From Candidatus Pacearchaeota archaeon (GTDB lineage Archaea; Nanobdellota; Nanobdellia; Pacearchaeales; GW2011-AR1), in the NCBI GenBank assembly GCA_018304045.1, contig JAGVWZ010000010.1:1-56654 (forward strand): a DNA stretch of 56,654 nt. The letters are read 5' to 3'. The notes below the pieces were generated by a model, which saw only the letters and a program-made list of their open reading frames with translations, was not told where the DNA came from and searched no databases. The translations under genes were made by a program, and so were the position numbers. Shown here piece after piece: positions 15,593-23,837 of the stretch. The first letter of the stretch is position 1; each line of letters opens with the position of its first letter.

Positions 15593-17323
15593 TTAATATT
15601 CTATCTTTAATTCCATTCTTTTGAATTCTTTTTCAATTTCTTCAAGAGTTGCAACATCTCTTAGAGATTTATCATGCCTTAGGGCTGTTACTCTTGGAAA
15701 TCTTAAAGCAAATCCTGATTCATAGGTTGGTGATTTTTGTATATTTTGAAATAATATTGTTACTATTATCTTTGGTTTTATTTTTACTTCTTTTCCATGT
15801 TCATAGGTTATTAATGGTTTTACTAATTTTGTTAATTCTATATAGGATAGACCTTCTTCTTCTTTTTCTTTTAATCCTGTTGAAGCCTTACCAATTTCTA
15901 GATATTTATCGTTTTTAGGGTCATAGCAGGAAAGCGTGAATGATGATAAAATGCCGCCACGTTTTCCAGTACCATATTCTGCACCTGTTATTACTAAATC
16001 AAATTCATTTTCAGCTGGTTTTAATTTTAGCATAAATCCTACTCTTGCACCTGGTTTATATTCTGCTTGAAGATTTTTAATCATTATTCCTTCTTGATTA
16101 TCTTTCAGTGCTTGTTTATAGAATTTTTCTGCAACTTTTTCATCCGAGGTTATTATTTGTTCTGCTGTTCTTATATGATAGGGATGGTGATGAATTATTT
16201 TTCTTATTAATTCAGTTCTTTTTTCAAATGGTTCATTTATCATTGATTTTCCATTGAAATACAAGATATCAAAAACATTTATTTCAACTGGAAGTTTTTT
16301 TTCTAGCTTTTCAATATCATATTTTCTTCTTATTCTTTGTGAAATATCTTGGAATGCTTTATATTTTTTTGTTTTAGGGTCATAGCCAACTGCTTCTGAA
16401 TCAAGAATAAATGATTTGGCTTTAATATTTTCTTTTATGTATTTGACAACATCTGGAAACTGTTTTGTAACTTCATCTAATCTTCTCGTGAAAATTTTAA
16501 TCGTACCTTTTTCATCTTTGTTTATTAACATTCTAAAACCATCGTATTTGTACTCTATTGCTGCTGGTTTTCCTACTCTTTTAAATCCGTCTTCTATTGA
16601 TTGGGCTTTTAATGCAAGCATTACTTTTAATGGATGTCCTGGTTTTAGTTCTGTTGCATGAAGAGATTTTATTCCTTTAATTGCTTTATCAAAGACTAGG
16701 GCAAAATCATTTGCTTTATCATAGGATTCTTGTACTGCTTTGTTTGCTTGTTTTATTTCTTCTGATGAAACATTGTTATTATTAAAACAAGTGTCTGAAA
16801 TTGCATCTCTTATTGTTCCAGATGCAACACCAATTCTTAGATCATTTAGTAGAGTTCTTATGATGTATTTTGCTTCTATTCCTGATGCAGATGTTAGAAG
16901 TTCAGATATGAGGGACATTTTTTTATTAACTGTTCCTTTTCCTACTAGTTCTGGAAGTTTTTTTAAATTATCAAGAACTTTTTGTGTTGTTAATTTATGG
17001 CTGAAAAGTGTATTTTGCTTTTTTTTAGACATTACCTGTTCTGCAACTAATCCTAAATCACCTATTTTTTTCCATTTTTGGATTATTTCTTTTTTTGATA
17101 TTCCTGATGCTTTTTCTAGTGCTTTAATGCAAAGTTGATCTGATATGCCAAATTCTTTTTCAGAATAATCTGGAAATGCTTTTCCTTGTATTAAATAAAT
17201 AATCTCTTTATTTGATTCATGTTTTAATTTTTTTAAGAATTTAGATAGAATTTCTATTTTTTTTAATCTTGAAGGATTTTTTTGTAGTTCTTCATAGGTT
17301 TCACAGAGTTCTTTATATAACAT
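15593..17323 (-). CDS. lig: ATP-dependent DNA ligase (LigI type)
   Basis: Seals nicks, including between Okazaki fragments. The 576 residues contain an N-terminal DNA-binding domain (1-230, with LLNDLRIGVASGTIRDAIS), the adenylation domain with motif I EYKYDGFR (catalytic K259), motif III FILDSEAVGY, motif IV EGIMIKN, motif V FMLKLKP, and the C-terminal OB domain ending in a RFPRVTALRHDK segment, the motif VI region. All expected motifs are present and the length is normal for archaea. The gene is followed by the surface-protein gene with its own promoter. Confidence 0.96.
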   Translation of the reverse strand: MLYKELCETYEELQKNPSRLKKIEILSKFLKKLKHESNKEIIYLIQGKAFPDYSEKEFGISDQLCIKALEKASGISKKEIIQKWKKIGDLGLVAEQVMSKKKQNTLFSHKLTTQKVLDNLKKLPELVGKGTVNKKMSLISELLTSASGIEAKYIIRTLLNDLRIGVASGTIRDAISDTCFNNNNVSSEEIKQANKAVQESYDKANDFALVFDKAIKGIKSLHATELKPGHPLKVMLALKAQSIEDGFKRVGKPAAIEYKYDGFRMLINKDEKGTIKIFTRRLDEVTKQFPDVVKYIKENIKAKSFILDSEAVGYDPKTKKYKAFQDISQRIRRKYDIEKLEKKLPVEINVFDILYFNGKSMINEPFEKRTELIRKIIHHHPYHIRTAEQIITSDEKVAEKFYKQALKDNQEGIMIKNLQAEYKPGARVGFMLKLKPAENEFDLVITGAEYGTGKRGGILSSFTLSCYDPKNDKYLEIGKASTGLKEKEEEGLSYIELTKLVKPLITYEHGKEVKIKPKIIVTILFQNIQKSPTYESGFALRFPRVTALRHDKSLRDVATLEEIEKEFKRMELKIEY

Positions 17324-17713
17324 TTTATCACCTTTTTATATTAAATAGTATAGACGTGTTATTAAATGTTTTGGGATTTGTCAGTGGATGAACATTTTAG
17401 AAGATTTAGGCACTAAAAGTAATTATCTTTACAATATTTTAAAAGTTCATGAATTAACTTTTCTAAGAATTGGTTTAGTTTTGAAGAGCAAGCATATTTT
17501 TATGATACAGATGGAATATCTGCTGATTTGCTTATCTAAGATATATGAAAGTTTTTCTTGAAAAATCTTCTCAATTAAATTTTGATGATACTAACAGAAA
17601 TTTTTGGAATAAATGGTCATCTACTAATTTATTTTGGGTTTGTTTAACATATTCTTCTATATCAAATGTATTGTCTAAGAAATCTCTTACATCTAGCATT
17701 TTACTATAAATCT
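17324..17713. other. 390-bp gap with possible decayed coding sequence
   Basis: On the minus strand ATG 17699 opens MLDVRDFLDNTFDIEEYVKQ and stops after 42 residues at 17568. Farther on, another frame reads NQFLEKLIHELLKYCKDNYF before a stop, which looks coding by amino-acid make-up. The two pieces may be parts of one short gene with internal stops and frame changes. A 57-residue plus-strand frame from ATG 17388 overlaps it and is less convincing. No match to a family; evidence is weak. Confidence 0.25.
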
Positions 17714-18313
17714 CTAACGTAATTTATGGATTAATCTATTTCTTTTATGAGAAATATACATTTTCCTTACACTTGGACGTGCTTTATTTGTAGGAGATTT
17801 AGATGTTAATCCTCTACTTTTTTTACCTGCACTCGTAAGTCCCCTATAGACTCTTTTTTGATTTGTTTTTTTACAAATCCAATTTATTGTAGAATCATTT
17901 TGAATTTCTGGTCTTGATGGATCAACCATTATAACTTCAAAGAAATAATATTTTCCATCTTTTGCTAATTTATAGCTATTTAAAACTTCAAGATTCTGAA
18001 AAAATTTGTTTGCTCTTTGTTCTGCTACCCATTGATAGCTCATTTTTACAACTTTTCTTATTGTATGTCTTTTTGACCTTCTTCCTTTATTTGTTCTATG
18101 TCTTTGTCTTCCACCTCTTGGAACCCTTATTCTTACAATAATAAATCCTTTTTTTGCTTTATAACCTAATGCTCTAGCACGGTCAATTCTTGTGGGATTT
18201 TCAATTTTCAGAGCAGCTGGTTCACTTCTCCATTGAATCATTAATTCTCTTAGTCTTATTGGATCTGGTTTTTTCCATGCCTGTTGCATGTAGTGGTATA
18301 GTCCTTTTGTCAT
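17714..18313 (-). CDS. rpl15e: Ribosomal protein L15e
   Basis: Large-subunit protein shared by archaea and eukaryotes. The 199-residue product is very basic and shows the family landmarks: MTKGLYHYMQQAWKKP, RIDRARALGYKAKKGFIIVRIRVPRGGRQR, YQWVAEQRANKFFQNLEVLNSYKL, YFFEVIMVDPSRPEIQND and RGLTSAGKKSRGL. Length is typical. A TTTTTAAA box lies about 21 nt before the ATG, inside a larger hairpin. Confidence 0.97.
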   Translation of the reverse strand: MTKGLYHYMQQAWKKPDPIRLRELMIQWRSEPAALKIENPTRIDRARALGYKAKKGFIIVRIRVPRGGRQRHRTNKGRRSKRHTIRKVVKMSYQWVAEQRANKFFQNLEVLNSYKLAKDGKYYFFEVIMVDPSRPEIQNDSTINWICKKTNQKRVYRGLTSAGKKSRGLTSKSPTNKARPSVRKMYISHKRNRLIHKLR

Positions 18314-18335
18314 ATTTCTTTTAGATAAAGTTGGT

Positions 18336-18375
18336 TTAAAAACCTAATGGTTTTTAACTCATAGAAAATCTATGA
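18336..18375. repeat. Two tandem hairpins overlapping the L15e promoter
   Basis: TTAAAAACC/GGTTTTTAA (18336-18357, 9 bp, TAAT loop) and TCATAGA/TCTATGA (18359-18375). The first overlaps the TATA box (18335-18342, minus strand), so occupancy or strand pairing could affect L15e transcription; this is inference. Confidence 0.6.
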
Positions 18376-18396
18376 TTTTGAAGATTATTGTTTTTC

Positions 18397-18524
18397 TATT
18401 TGAAAAATCTTGGTTTAAATGAGGCTGCCAAGCGCTCAAGAATTATTCTAATTCTTGGCGACTCTAACTCTCCTTTATCAAGTTGCAGTATTTGAAAAAT
18501 CTTGGTTTAAATGAGGCTGCCAAG
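18397..18524. repeat. 36-bp perfect direct repeat containing the tRNA-Ile 3' end
   Basis: The same 36 bases, starting TATTTGAAAAATCTTGG and ending GAGGCTGCCAAG, occur at 18397-18432 and 18489-18524, 92 bp apart. The second copy includes the last 13 nt of the tRNA gene (18512-18524) and 23 nt of its 3' flank. The pattern resembles an attachment-site duplication or a local tandem duplication. Confidence 0.85.
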
Positions 18525-18620
18525 ATTTGAACTTGGGACCCCCGCCTTTCTGAAATTAATTATGATTACTCATTATATTTATATCAGAGCGATGCTCTAA
18601 CCGAGCTGAGCTACAGCCTC
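18512..18620 (-). tRNA. tRNA-Ile (GAT) with a 34-nt intron
   Basis: Acceptor GAGGCTG/CAGCCTC with discriminator A, D stem GCTC/GAGC, anticodon stem TCGCT/GGCGG (G-U at both ends), anticodon GAT, T stem CCAAG/CTTGG with loop TTCAAAT. Exons are 18582-18620 and 18512-18547, 75 nt in total without encoded CCA. The intron (18548-18581) follows position 37, the canonical site. The central helix CTGA/TCAG with 3-nt bulges TAT and AAA on either side gives a bulge-helix-bulge motif with cuts after the second bulge base, the substrate of archaeal splicing endonuclease. Confidence 0.93.
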
Positions 18621-18664
18621 ATTAATAGTATTTTTAATTATAGGGGTTATTTAAAGGTTTTTGA

Positions 18665-18850
18665 TTAGAACATATTTCTTATAGCTGAATTATAGATTAT
18701 TGCAGCACAAGTTCCTATTACTCCTAATGTTAAATAAAATACAATTCCTTCTTCATACAATCTTTTTGAAACAGAAGTTTGATTATTTGGATTATTTTCA
18801 TCAAAAGGTATTAGTTCTACATTTCTTAAATTTTCTTCAAGATTTTTCAT
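18665..18850 (-). CDS. Hypothetical 61-residue single-helix membrane protein
   Basis: Not recognised. A charged N-terminal half (ENLRNVELIPFDENNPNNQT) is followed by one membrane helix (VFYLTLGVIGTCAAIIYNSA). An A/T-rich box (TTTAAAAT) lies about 23 nt upstream of the ATG, supporting a real small gene between the tRNA and the Hsp20-like gene. Confidence 0.5.
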   Translation of the reverse strand: MKNLEENLRNVELIPFDENNPNNQTSVSKRLYEEGIVFYLTLGVIGTCAAIIYNSAIRNMF

Positions 18851-18900
18851 GTATAAATTAAACTATTGAGGATATTTTAAACTTTATTGTGATTGAGAAT

Positions 18901-19569
18901 TTAAGCTTTTAATTCAAGAATTAGATTTTCCTGCTCTAATTTATATCCTAAAATTGGCAGACTTATATTGAGTGTCTTTGAGTATACTTTATCTTTTCCA
19001 ATGGCTTTTATTTCAATTGAGTCTTCAAATCTATTGACAAATACGTCTTCTATTTTTTTAACTCCGGGCATTTCTAATTCGTAAATTATTTTTCCTGAAA
19101 ATCTTCTTACTTTTGATTTTGGTTCTGTTTTTGGTGATTTTGAAAATCTTTCAGTTTTCTCTCTTGATAATTTATTTATTATTGGTATGATTTCTTCTAC
19201 TTCTTTGGTTTCTTCTTGAGGAAGGACTCTTTTTCCATTTACAAAGAATTGTATTTCTAGATTATTCTGTCTTAGGGTGTTTGGATTTTGTTTAGGTGGT
19301 TGTGGGGGTTGTATTCTTTCAAATTCTTGCGAAGATTTTATTTGTTTTTCTATCATTTTTTCAGCTATTTTCATTGCATTTTCAAAAAGTTTATCTGTAA
19401 AAGAATTTTCAAACATCTCAAAGGGATTATCTTCAATTATGTCTTTTTTTCCTAAAAATCCATAATCTCTTTGATAATTCTCAGACCTAAAACTATTCCC
19501 ACAGTGAGGACAAAAATCATAGTTTTTGCTTACTTTACTATTACATTTTAAACATTTTTGTTTGAACAT
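18901..19569 (-). CDS. Zinc-ribbon protein with C-terminal Hsp20/alpha-crystallin-like domain
   Basis: The N-terminus is a zinc ribbon (FKQKCLKCNSKVSKNYDFCPHCGNSF). A middle region of about 100 residues is charged and partly disordered (QPPQPPKQNPNT). The C-terminus, about 150-222, reads RRFSGKIIYELEMPGVKKIEDVFVNRFEDSIEIKAIGKDKVYSKTLNISLPI, the strand pattern of the alpha-crystallin fold with the diagnostic ELPGV-like ELEMPGV. Small heat-shock proteins hold unfolded clients; the zinc ribbon is not part of the classical family, so a specialised chaperone or adaptor is possible. The IxI tail motif is not obvious. Confidence 0.68.
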   Translation of the reverse strand: MFKQKCLKCNSKVSKNYDFCPHCGNSFRSENYQRDYGFLGKKDIIEDNPFEMFENSFTDKLFENAMKIAEKMIEKQIKSSQEFERIQPPQPPKQNPNTLRQNNLEIQFFVNGKRVLPQEETKEVEEIIPIINKLSREKTERFSKSPKTEPKSKVRRFSGKIIYELEMPGVKKIEDVFVNRFEDSIEIKAIGKDKVYSKTLNISLPILGYKLEQENLILELKA

Positions 19570-20003
19570 GGGATTAATAGGATTATTTTGTTTAAATAGT
19601 TTTTTATGTAATGTACTAGCTTAGAATTCTGAAGTAAAAAAGTAATTTAACAGGATTGCATCTAGGTTAAATTTCTAAAGTTTATCATTATTGTACATAA
19701 ACCAAATAAAATATATTTAAGAGAAGTATTGCATGGGATATATTACATAGCTAATATCTATCGGATTAACAAGAATTATTAAAAAAATAATCTTAGACAA
19801 AGTCGGATTGTTTATTCATTAATATAGGCAATTTCATTGATTAGACGACTTAGTCGGAAATTGTCTTATTAGAGAATCCCTCTAAAAGGGATTGTCTAAA
19901 GCTTCAAAATTCTAAGTAATAACTATAGAATCTATTTGAGCTTATAAAAGTTAAACTTGATTTTTTAGGAAAGTTTTTTAAGAAGAGCTTCTTTATTTAT
20001 GTC
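19570..20003. other. 434-bp intergenic region with nested hairpins
   Basis: No convincing gene. AGGCAATTTC/GAAATTGTCT (19826-19866) encloses a second stem CGACT/AGTCG, and AATCCC/GGGATT (19875-19893) follows. The outer stem is the same as that at 12795-12822. The right end holds the promoter of the endonuclease V-like gene (TTTTTAAG, 19975-19982). Confidence 0.6.
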
Positions 20004-20678
20004 ATGGAAGAAACTAAAGGGGGGATAAAAATGCAAGAATTAATAAAAAAATATAATATTAATTTGGAAGAACTTGAAAAGGAACAGATAAAACTGGCTA
20101 AGGGCCTTGAAATAAAGGATAAAATAGATTTTAATCTTGCAGAAACTTTTGGTGCTATTGATAATACTTTTATTGGAAATAAGCTTTTATCTTGTATTAT
20201 TGTTTGTAATAGGGATATGGAAATTATTGATAAAACCTATGCAATTGAAAGAGTTAAATTTCCTTATATTCCAGGTTTTAGAAATTATAGGGAAATGCCT
20301 ACAATGGTGAGTGCCTATGATAAATTAAATGAAAAACCTGATTTGATATTTGTTAATTCTGGAGGTATAATCCATCCTAGACTCGGGCTTGCAAGCCATT
20401 TTGGACTTGCACTCAGTGTTCCAACAATTGGTATTTCAAATTCTGCTATTGATTGTGAAATAAAGGATAATATTATCTATAGAAACAATAAAAAAGTTGG
20501 AAGGTTATTGTTAAGCAAAGAAGGAAGCAATCCTCTTTATATAAGTCCTGGAAATTTAATCAGTGTTGATAGTGCCTATGATGTATGTAAATTAATGATA
20601 CAATTTCCCCATAAGAATCCAGAACCATTGCATTTAGCTTCAAAATACACTAAAGAGGTTAGAAGAGAGCTTGTTTAG
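20004..20678 (+). CDS. Divergent endonuclease V family protein
   Basis: The C-terminal 180 residues follow endonuclease V: GAIDNTF (D53), YIPGFRNYRE (E97), PDLIFVNSGGIIHPRLGLASHFGLALSVPTIGIS, and NPLYISPGNLISVDSA. The family cuts DNA or RNA next to deaminated bases (inosine). Two usual active-site positions differ: the Asp of the V-D-G motif is N118, and the Lys of the GVAK motif is Asn (GISN). D53, E97 and H124 remain. Activity may be lost or altered. TTTTTAAG lies 21 nt before ATG 20004; an internal ATG at 20031 has an AAGGGGGG site, so a second start is possible. Confidence 0.75.
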   Translation: MEETKGGIKMQELIKKYNINLEELEKEQIKLAKGLEIKDKIDFNLAETFGAIDNTFIGNKLLSCIIVCNRDMEIIDKTYAIERVKFPYIPGFRNYREMPTMVSAYDKLNEKPDLIFVNSGGIIHPRLGLASHFGLALSVPTIGISNSAIDCEIKDNIIYRNNKKVGRLLLSKEGSNPLYISPGNLISVDSAYDVCKLMIQFPHKNPEPLHLASKYTKEVRRELV

Positions 20679-20808
20679 GGAGTAGTAGACTGTTTTTCTT
20701 ATTTTGTTAATGCTAAAAAATATTTTAAATGTTTATAGACTCACATTTTAAGAATTGTATAATACAGAAATATAAGGGGTAATTGGGGATTATTACATTA
20801 ATTGATAT

Positions 20809-22197
20809 TTAGGTTTGCTTAGAATTCAGATAGAATTTTGGATTGATTATTGTATGGATGTAATGTATTTCTTTTATTATTGGAGATTCTATTTTTTTTG
20901 CTATTCTTCCTATTTGTTTTTTTGTTGAAAATCTTTCTTTTATTTTTACTTCTTTTATTCTTGGTATCATTATTATTCCAACTAATAGCCTTAGGACCCC
21001 TGATATGATGAATATTATTAATATTGGATGAAGAATATCAGTTTTTATTTTTTCTATTAGCATTGCCCCTATTGCAGCTCCAATGAAAATGCCAATTCCA
21101 TTTAATAATTCATAGTAGGAAAAAGCAAGACATCTTTTTTGAGGTGTGACACAGTCAAATACATAATTAGAACATGCAAAATTAAACCCCCCCCAACCAA
21201 TACCACTTAGTAACTGTGGAACTATGATTAAATAAATTGGGGATTTTGAAAATAACCAGGCGATTGGACAAAGTGCAATCAATGCAATGGTTATTCTGAA
21301 TATTTGATAGTTTCCATATTTATCTGAAAATCTTCCCCAGGCTTTTATTGTAATGAGTTGAAATAATGTTGCTGCTGATAATATTATTATATAGGTTAAA
21401 TAAGAAAAATTTAATTCTCTAAGCATGTAGATTGTAAAAAATGGTCCTGCAATTGCTGTTGAAAGATTTAACATTGCACGGAATATTGTAAATCTTCCAA
21501 AATTATTAAATGGAGCTTTTTTTACGAATTGGAAAAAACTAAAATAATTTTCTTTTTTAAAAGTTAGTTGAGGTTCATATTGTTTGCTTAAATAATATCT
21601 TGAGATTACTTTGGATATTAGGGTAATTATAAATAGAATTATGAATCCTATTATTAATAGGTTATTTTTTTTAAGAAAATCTAATAATACTGCACATAAT
21701 ATTGCAGAAATTAGAGAAACTGTTCCTAGTATGAATGTTCTTTTTGCAAACCATCTTCCTCTGTGTTCTTCATCAACTAAATCTCCTATCCAGGAAAACC
21801 AAGCTGGTGCAGATGCATTGGCGCATATTACATATAATGAAAAAAATATCAATGTCATTAAAGGTAGAATTCCAGTAAGTATTTGGAAATAATAGAGCAG
21901 GGCTATTGCTATTATTGGTATCCAGGATAATATTTCAAATAATACTGCAGTTAGGACAATTTTTTTTCTTGGATATTTTTCTATGAGGTCTGCTGATTGC
22001 CATTGGCTAATTGGGCCTAGAAGTCCTGGTATTGAAGAAAGCATTGCAATCATAGAATTGCTGGAATTCAATGCTATTGCAAATGGAGATATAAAATTAC
22101 CTGCAATGGAATCTTTTATTGTAGAAAATATACCGTCTTTTATGCTGTAATCTCTTGATTTTTCTTTTAGTGATTTTTCACTTTGCTCTTTTTTCAT
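20809..22197 (-). CDS. MFS-type transporter
   Basis: A 462-residue membrane protein with about twelve hydrophobic helices and a soluble basic N-terminus. The loop between helices 2 and 3 reads SADLIEKYPRKKIVL, a version of the MFS signature, and later segments (AWGRFSDKYGNYQIFR) carry the equivalent in the second half. Substrate unknown. The ATG overlaps the stop of the upstream 107-residue gene as ATGA, so translation is coupled in the operon AbrB - small membrane protein - MFS. Confidence 0.85.
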   Translation of the reverse strand: MKKEQSEKSLKEKSRDYSIKDGIFSTIKDSIAGNFISPFAIALNSSNSMIAMLSSIPGLLGPISQWQSADLIEKYPRKKIVLTAVLFEILSWIPIIAIALLYYFQILTGILPLMTLIFFSLYVICANASAPAWFSWIGDLVDEEHRGRWFAKRTFILGTVSLISAILCAVLLDFLKKNNLLIIGFIILFIITLISKVISRYYLSKQYEPQLTFKKENYFSFFQFVKKAPFNNFGRFTIFRAMLNLSTAIAGPFFTIYMLRELNFSYLTYIIILSAATLFQLITIKAWGRFSDKYGNYQIFRITIALIALCPIAWLFSKSPIYLIIVPQLLSGIGWGGFNFACSNYVFDCVTPQKRCLAFSYYELLNGIGIFIGAAIGAMLIEKIKTDILHPILIIFIISGVLRLLVGIIMIPRIKEVKIKERFSTKKQIGRIAKKIESPIIKEIHYIHTIINPKFYLNSKQT

Positions 22198-22517
22198 GTT
22201 ATATTCGGAATCTGAATTTTATATATAAATCTTATTAAAAGTATTACTATTAGTAAGAATGTTACTAAAATAAATCCATTATAAAAATAATAAGAGGAGG
22301 TTGTTCTGTTATTTTCATTTGAAACAGTATTATTTTTTTCAGCTTGTATTTTTTCATAATCTGAAATAGTCATTCCTTTTGAATATTCAGAGATCATATG
22401 TGCTGTTAATTTGCTGCTGGAATTTTCCATTATGTTCATAAAATTAAATGTGAGTATTAGAGTTAGGATAATTATTCCTAGATAAATAAATGTTGGGTAG
22501 TGTTTACTTTTGAACAT
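22194..22517 (-). CDS. Small two-helix membrane protein in the AbrB-MFS operon
   Basis: Not recognised. 107 residues with an N-terminal helix (FIYLGIIILTLILTFNFMNIM), a polar Asn/Ser/Thr loop of about 45 residues predicted outside, and a second helix (YFYNGFILVTFLLIVILLIRF). Its start overlaps the AbrB gene and its TGA stop overlaps the MFS start, so all three are co-translated; it may be an accessory subunit of the transporter. Confidence 0.65.
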   Translation of the reverse strand: MFKSKHYPTFIYLGIIILTLILTFNFMNIMENSSSKLTAHMISEYSKGMTISDYEKIQAEKNNTVSNENNRTTSSYYFYNGFILVTFLLIVILLIRFIYKIQIPNIT

Positions 22518-22668
22518 TTTTCTTTTCTCCTATTTCTGAAGGGTCTAGCTCTATTGTAAGGTAGTCACTTTCTTTTAGATTGAATCTATCTACAGTATCT
22601 TTTGGAATAGTTACTACATAGGAATTTCCTACTTTTCTCAGTTTTGCATCAAATTTTCTTTTTGACAT
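22504..22668 (-). CDS. AbrB/SpoVT-like swapped-hairpin regulator
   Basis: A 54-residue protein: KFDAKLRKVGNSYVVTIPKDTVDRFNLKESDYLTIEL is the AbrB/MazE-type beta hairpin that dimerises and binds DNA. ATG 22668 (MSKRKFD) is preferred over 22686 because A/T boxes lie immediately upstream of it. As first gene of the operon with the membrane protein and MFS transporter it probably regulates them, and the inverted repeat GTATATA/TATATAC at 22677-22695 next to its start is a plausible operator. Confidence 0.75.
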   Translation of the reverse strand: MSKRKFDAKLRKVGNSYVVTIPKDTVDRFNLKESDYLTIELDPSEIGEKKNVQK

Positions 22669-22676
22669 TTTATTAT

Positions 22677-22695
22677 GTATATACAAAATATATAC
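22677..22695. promoter_or_regulatory. Inverted repeat before the AbrB gene, candidate operator
   Basis: GTATATA-CAAAA-TATATAC, perfect 7-bp arms, overlapping the likely promoter. A looser copy (GTATAT-CTATT-GTATATAC) lies near 22721-22740. Confidence 0.45.
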
Positions 22696-22842
22696 TTGTT
22701 TTTAAACCTTTTTATATATCTGTATATCTATTGTATATACACTTATTTAAATGTTTTTATTGGAAGAAGATTAGTAAAGTTTTTTATATGGTTGATTTTT
22801 TAGGTTTAATGTAACTACTATTAGATGATTAAAATCGGAAGA

Positions 22843-22850
22843 TTTTTAAA
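22843..22850 (+). promoter_or_regulatory. TATA box of the GDPD-like gene
   Basis: TTTTTAAA with 20 nt to ATG 22871. Confidence 0.6.
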
Positions 22851-22870
22851 TAAAAAAATCTTAGATTATT

Positions 22871-23683
22871 ATGGCAAATATTATAGACACTCAAAAAGAA
22901 TTTTTAGTGATTAGGCATGGTTTTCTTAATTCTAATGGTTATTTTATTGAAGAATTAGTTGAAAATGGAAGAAATTTAGAGGGATTTATTGATAGGGGTA
23001 GGGCAGTGAGAAGAAAGGTGGTGACTTGTTTAGAAGGAGATCTTATTCAAGTTGAAGAGACTGGTGAGCCCGTATTTACTCATCAAAGTTTTACAAGACT
23101 TGGTTTAGATAAATTCAGAAGATTAAAAGAAGACAACATAGCAACTAGTTTGTCAGAAGTTCTTGATAATTATCAGGGATTTAAATCTAAACAACCTCAT
23201 GAAAAATTAGTTTTGTGTATTGAACCTAAATTAATTACTTCAATGAATACTCTCAGAAAATTATTTGAGCAGTTAGCAAAAAGACAAATTCCTGATGTTT
23301 ATTTTGATTCTTTTTATGGAAATAGACTCGATGATATACATACTCTCAATCAAGAGACAGGAAATGTTTTTGATAGGAGTTATCATATGCTTTTTGGACA
23401 TTTGGGGCCTATTGGAATAACTTTCCCAGTAATCTCTCCGATACTTGGATATGATATAGTCTCTACTCAGTATCCTATTTCATTTGGAAAATTAAATTTT
23501 CCAACTATTTATGGGGCAGTTGGTTCATTAAAAAAGCTTCAAAAATGTTCTGAAGATTCTAATGCCTTAGGAGCATATGTTAGATTTAAAGAGAGAGATG
23601 GAATTTTAGGATCCACTAGGATGTTGATTAAGTCTGTTCTTAATACAAAGAAAGTTAGGGCGATTAAAAAAGATGCTTCTTAA
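22871..23683 (+). CDS. GDPD-like (glycerophosphodiester phosphodiesterase superfamily) protein
   Basis: 270 residues. The arrangement IRHG (H16), LEGDLIQV (E55, D57), PVFTHQSFTRLGLD (H71) and LVLCIEPKL (E118, K120), followed by VYFDSFYGNRLDDI, follows the order of catalytic and metal residues of GDPD barrels (HR; ExD; HD; ExK; SF). Those enzymes split glycerophosphodiesters to glycerol phosphate and an alcohol. Sequence around the motifs is divergent, so this is a fold-level assignment; lipid turnover would be the natural role. No signal peptide. The gene is bracketed by direct repeats and has the standard promoter. Confidence 0.5.
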   Translation: MANIIDTQKEFLVIRHGFLNSNGYFIEELVENGRNLEGFIDRGRAVRRKVVTCLEGDLIQVEETGEPVFTHQSFTRLGLDKFRRLKEDNIATSLSEVLDNYQGFKSKQPHEKLVLCIEPKLITSMNTLRKLFEQLAKRQIPDVYFDSFYGNRLDDIHTLNQETGNVFDRSYHMLFGHLGPIGITFPVISPILGYDIVSTQYPISFGKLNFPTIYGAVGSLKKLQKCSEDSNALGAYVRFKERDGILGSTRMLIKSVLNTKKVRAIKKDAS

Positions 23684-23808
23684 ACTTCATGAAATATCTA
23701 GGTTGATTAATTATTTAGGATTTGATTAGTAAAGTTTTTTATAGGGTTGATTTTTAGGTTTAATCCCTGCTATAGATTATATAAACTACTTCTAAATTAG
23801 GACATAAA

Positions 23809-23816
23809 CTTAAATA
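23809..23816 (+). promoter_or_regulatory. TATA box of the HTH-LAGLIDADG gene
   Basis: CTTAAATA with 21 nt to ATG 23838; selects that ATG over 23823. Confidence 0.6.
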
Positions 23817-23837
23817 GTTGTTTTGCTTATTTATTTG

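Larger units (their letters stand above)
22769..23764. repeat. Near-identical 42/41-bp direct repeats flanking the GDPD-like gene
   Basis: Copies at 22769-22810 and 23724-23764 share GATTAGTAAAGTTTTTTATA and the following 21 nt, with one substitution (T to G) and one missing T. They bracket exactly one gene (22871-23683). Confidence 0.85.
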
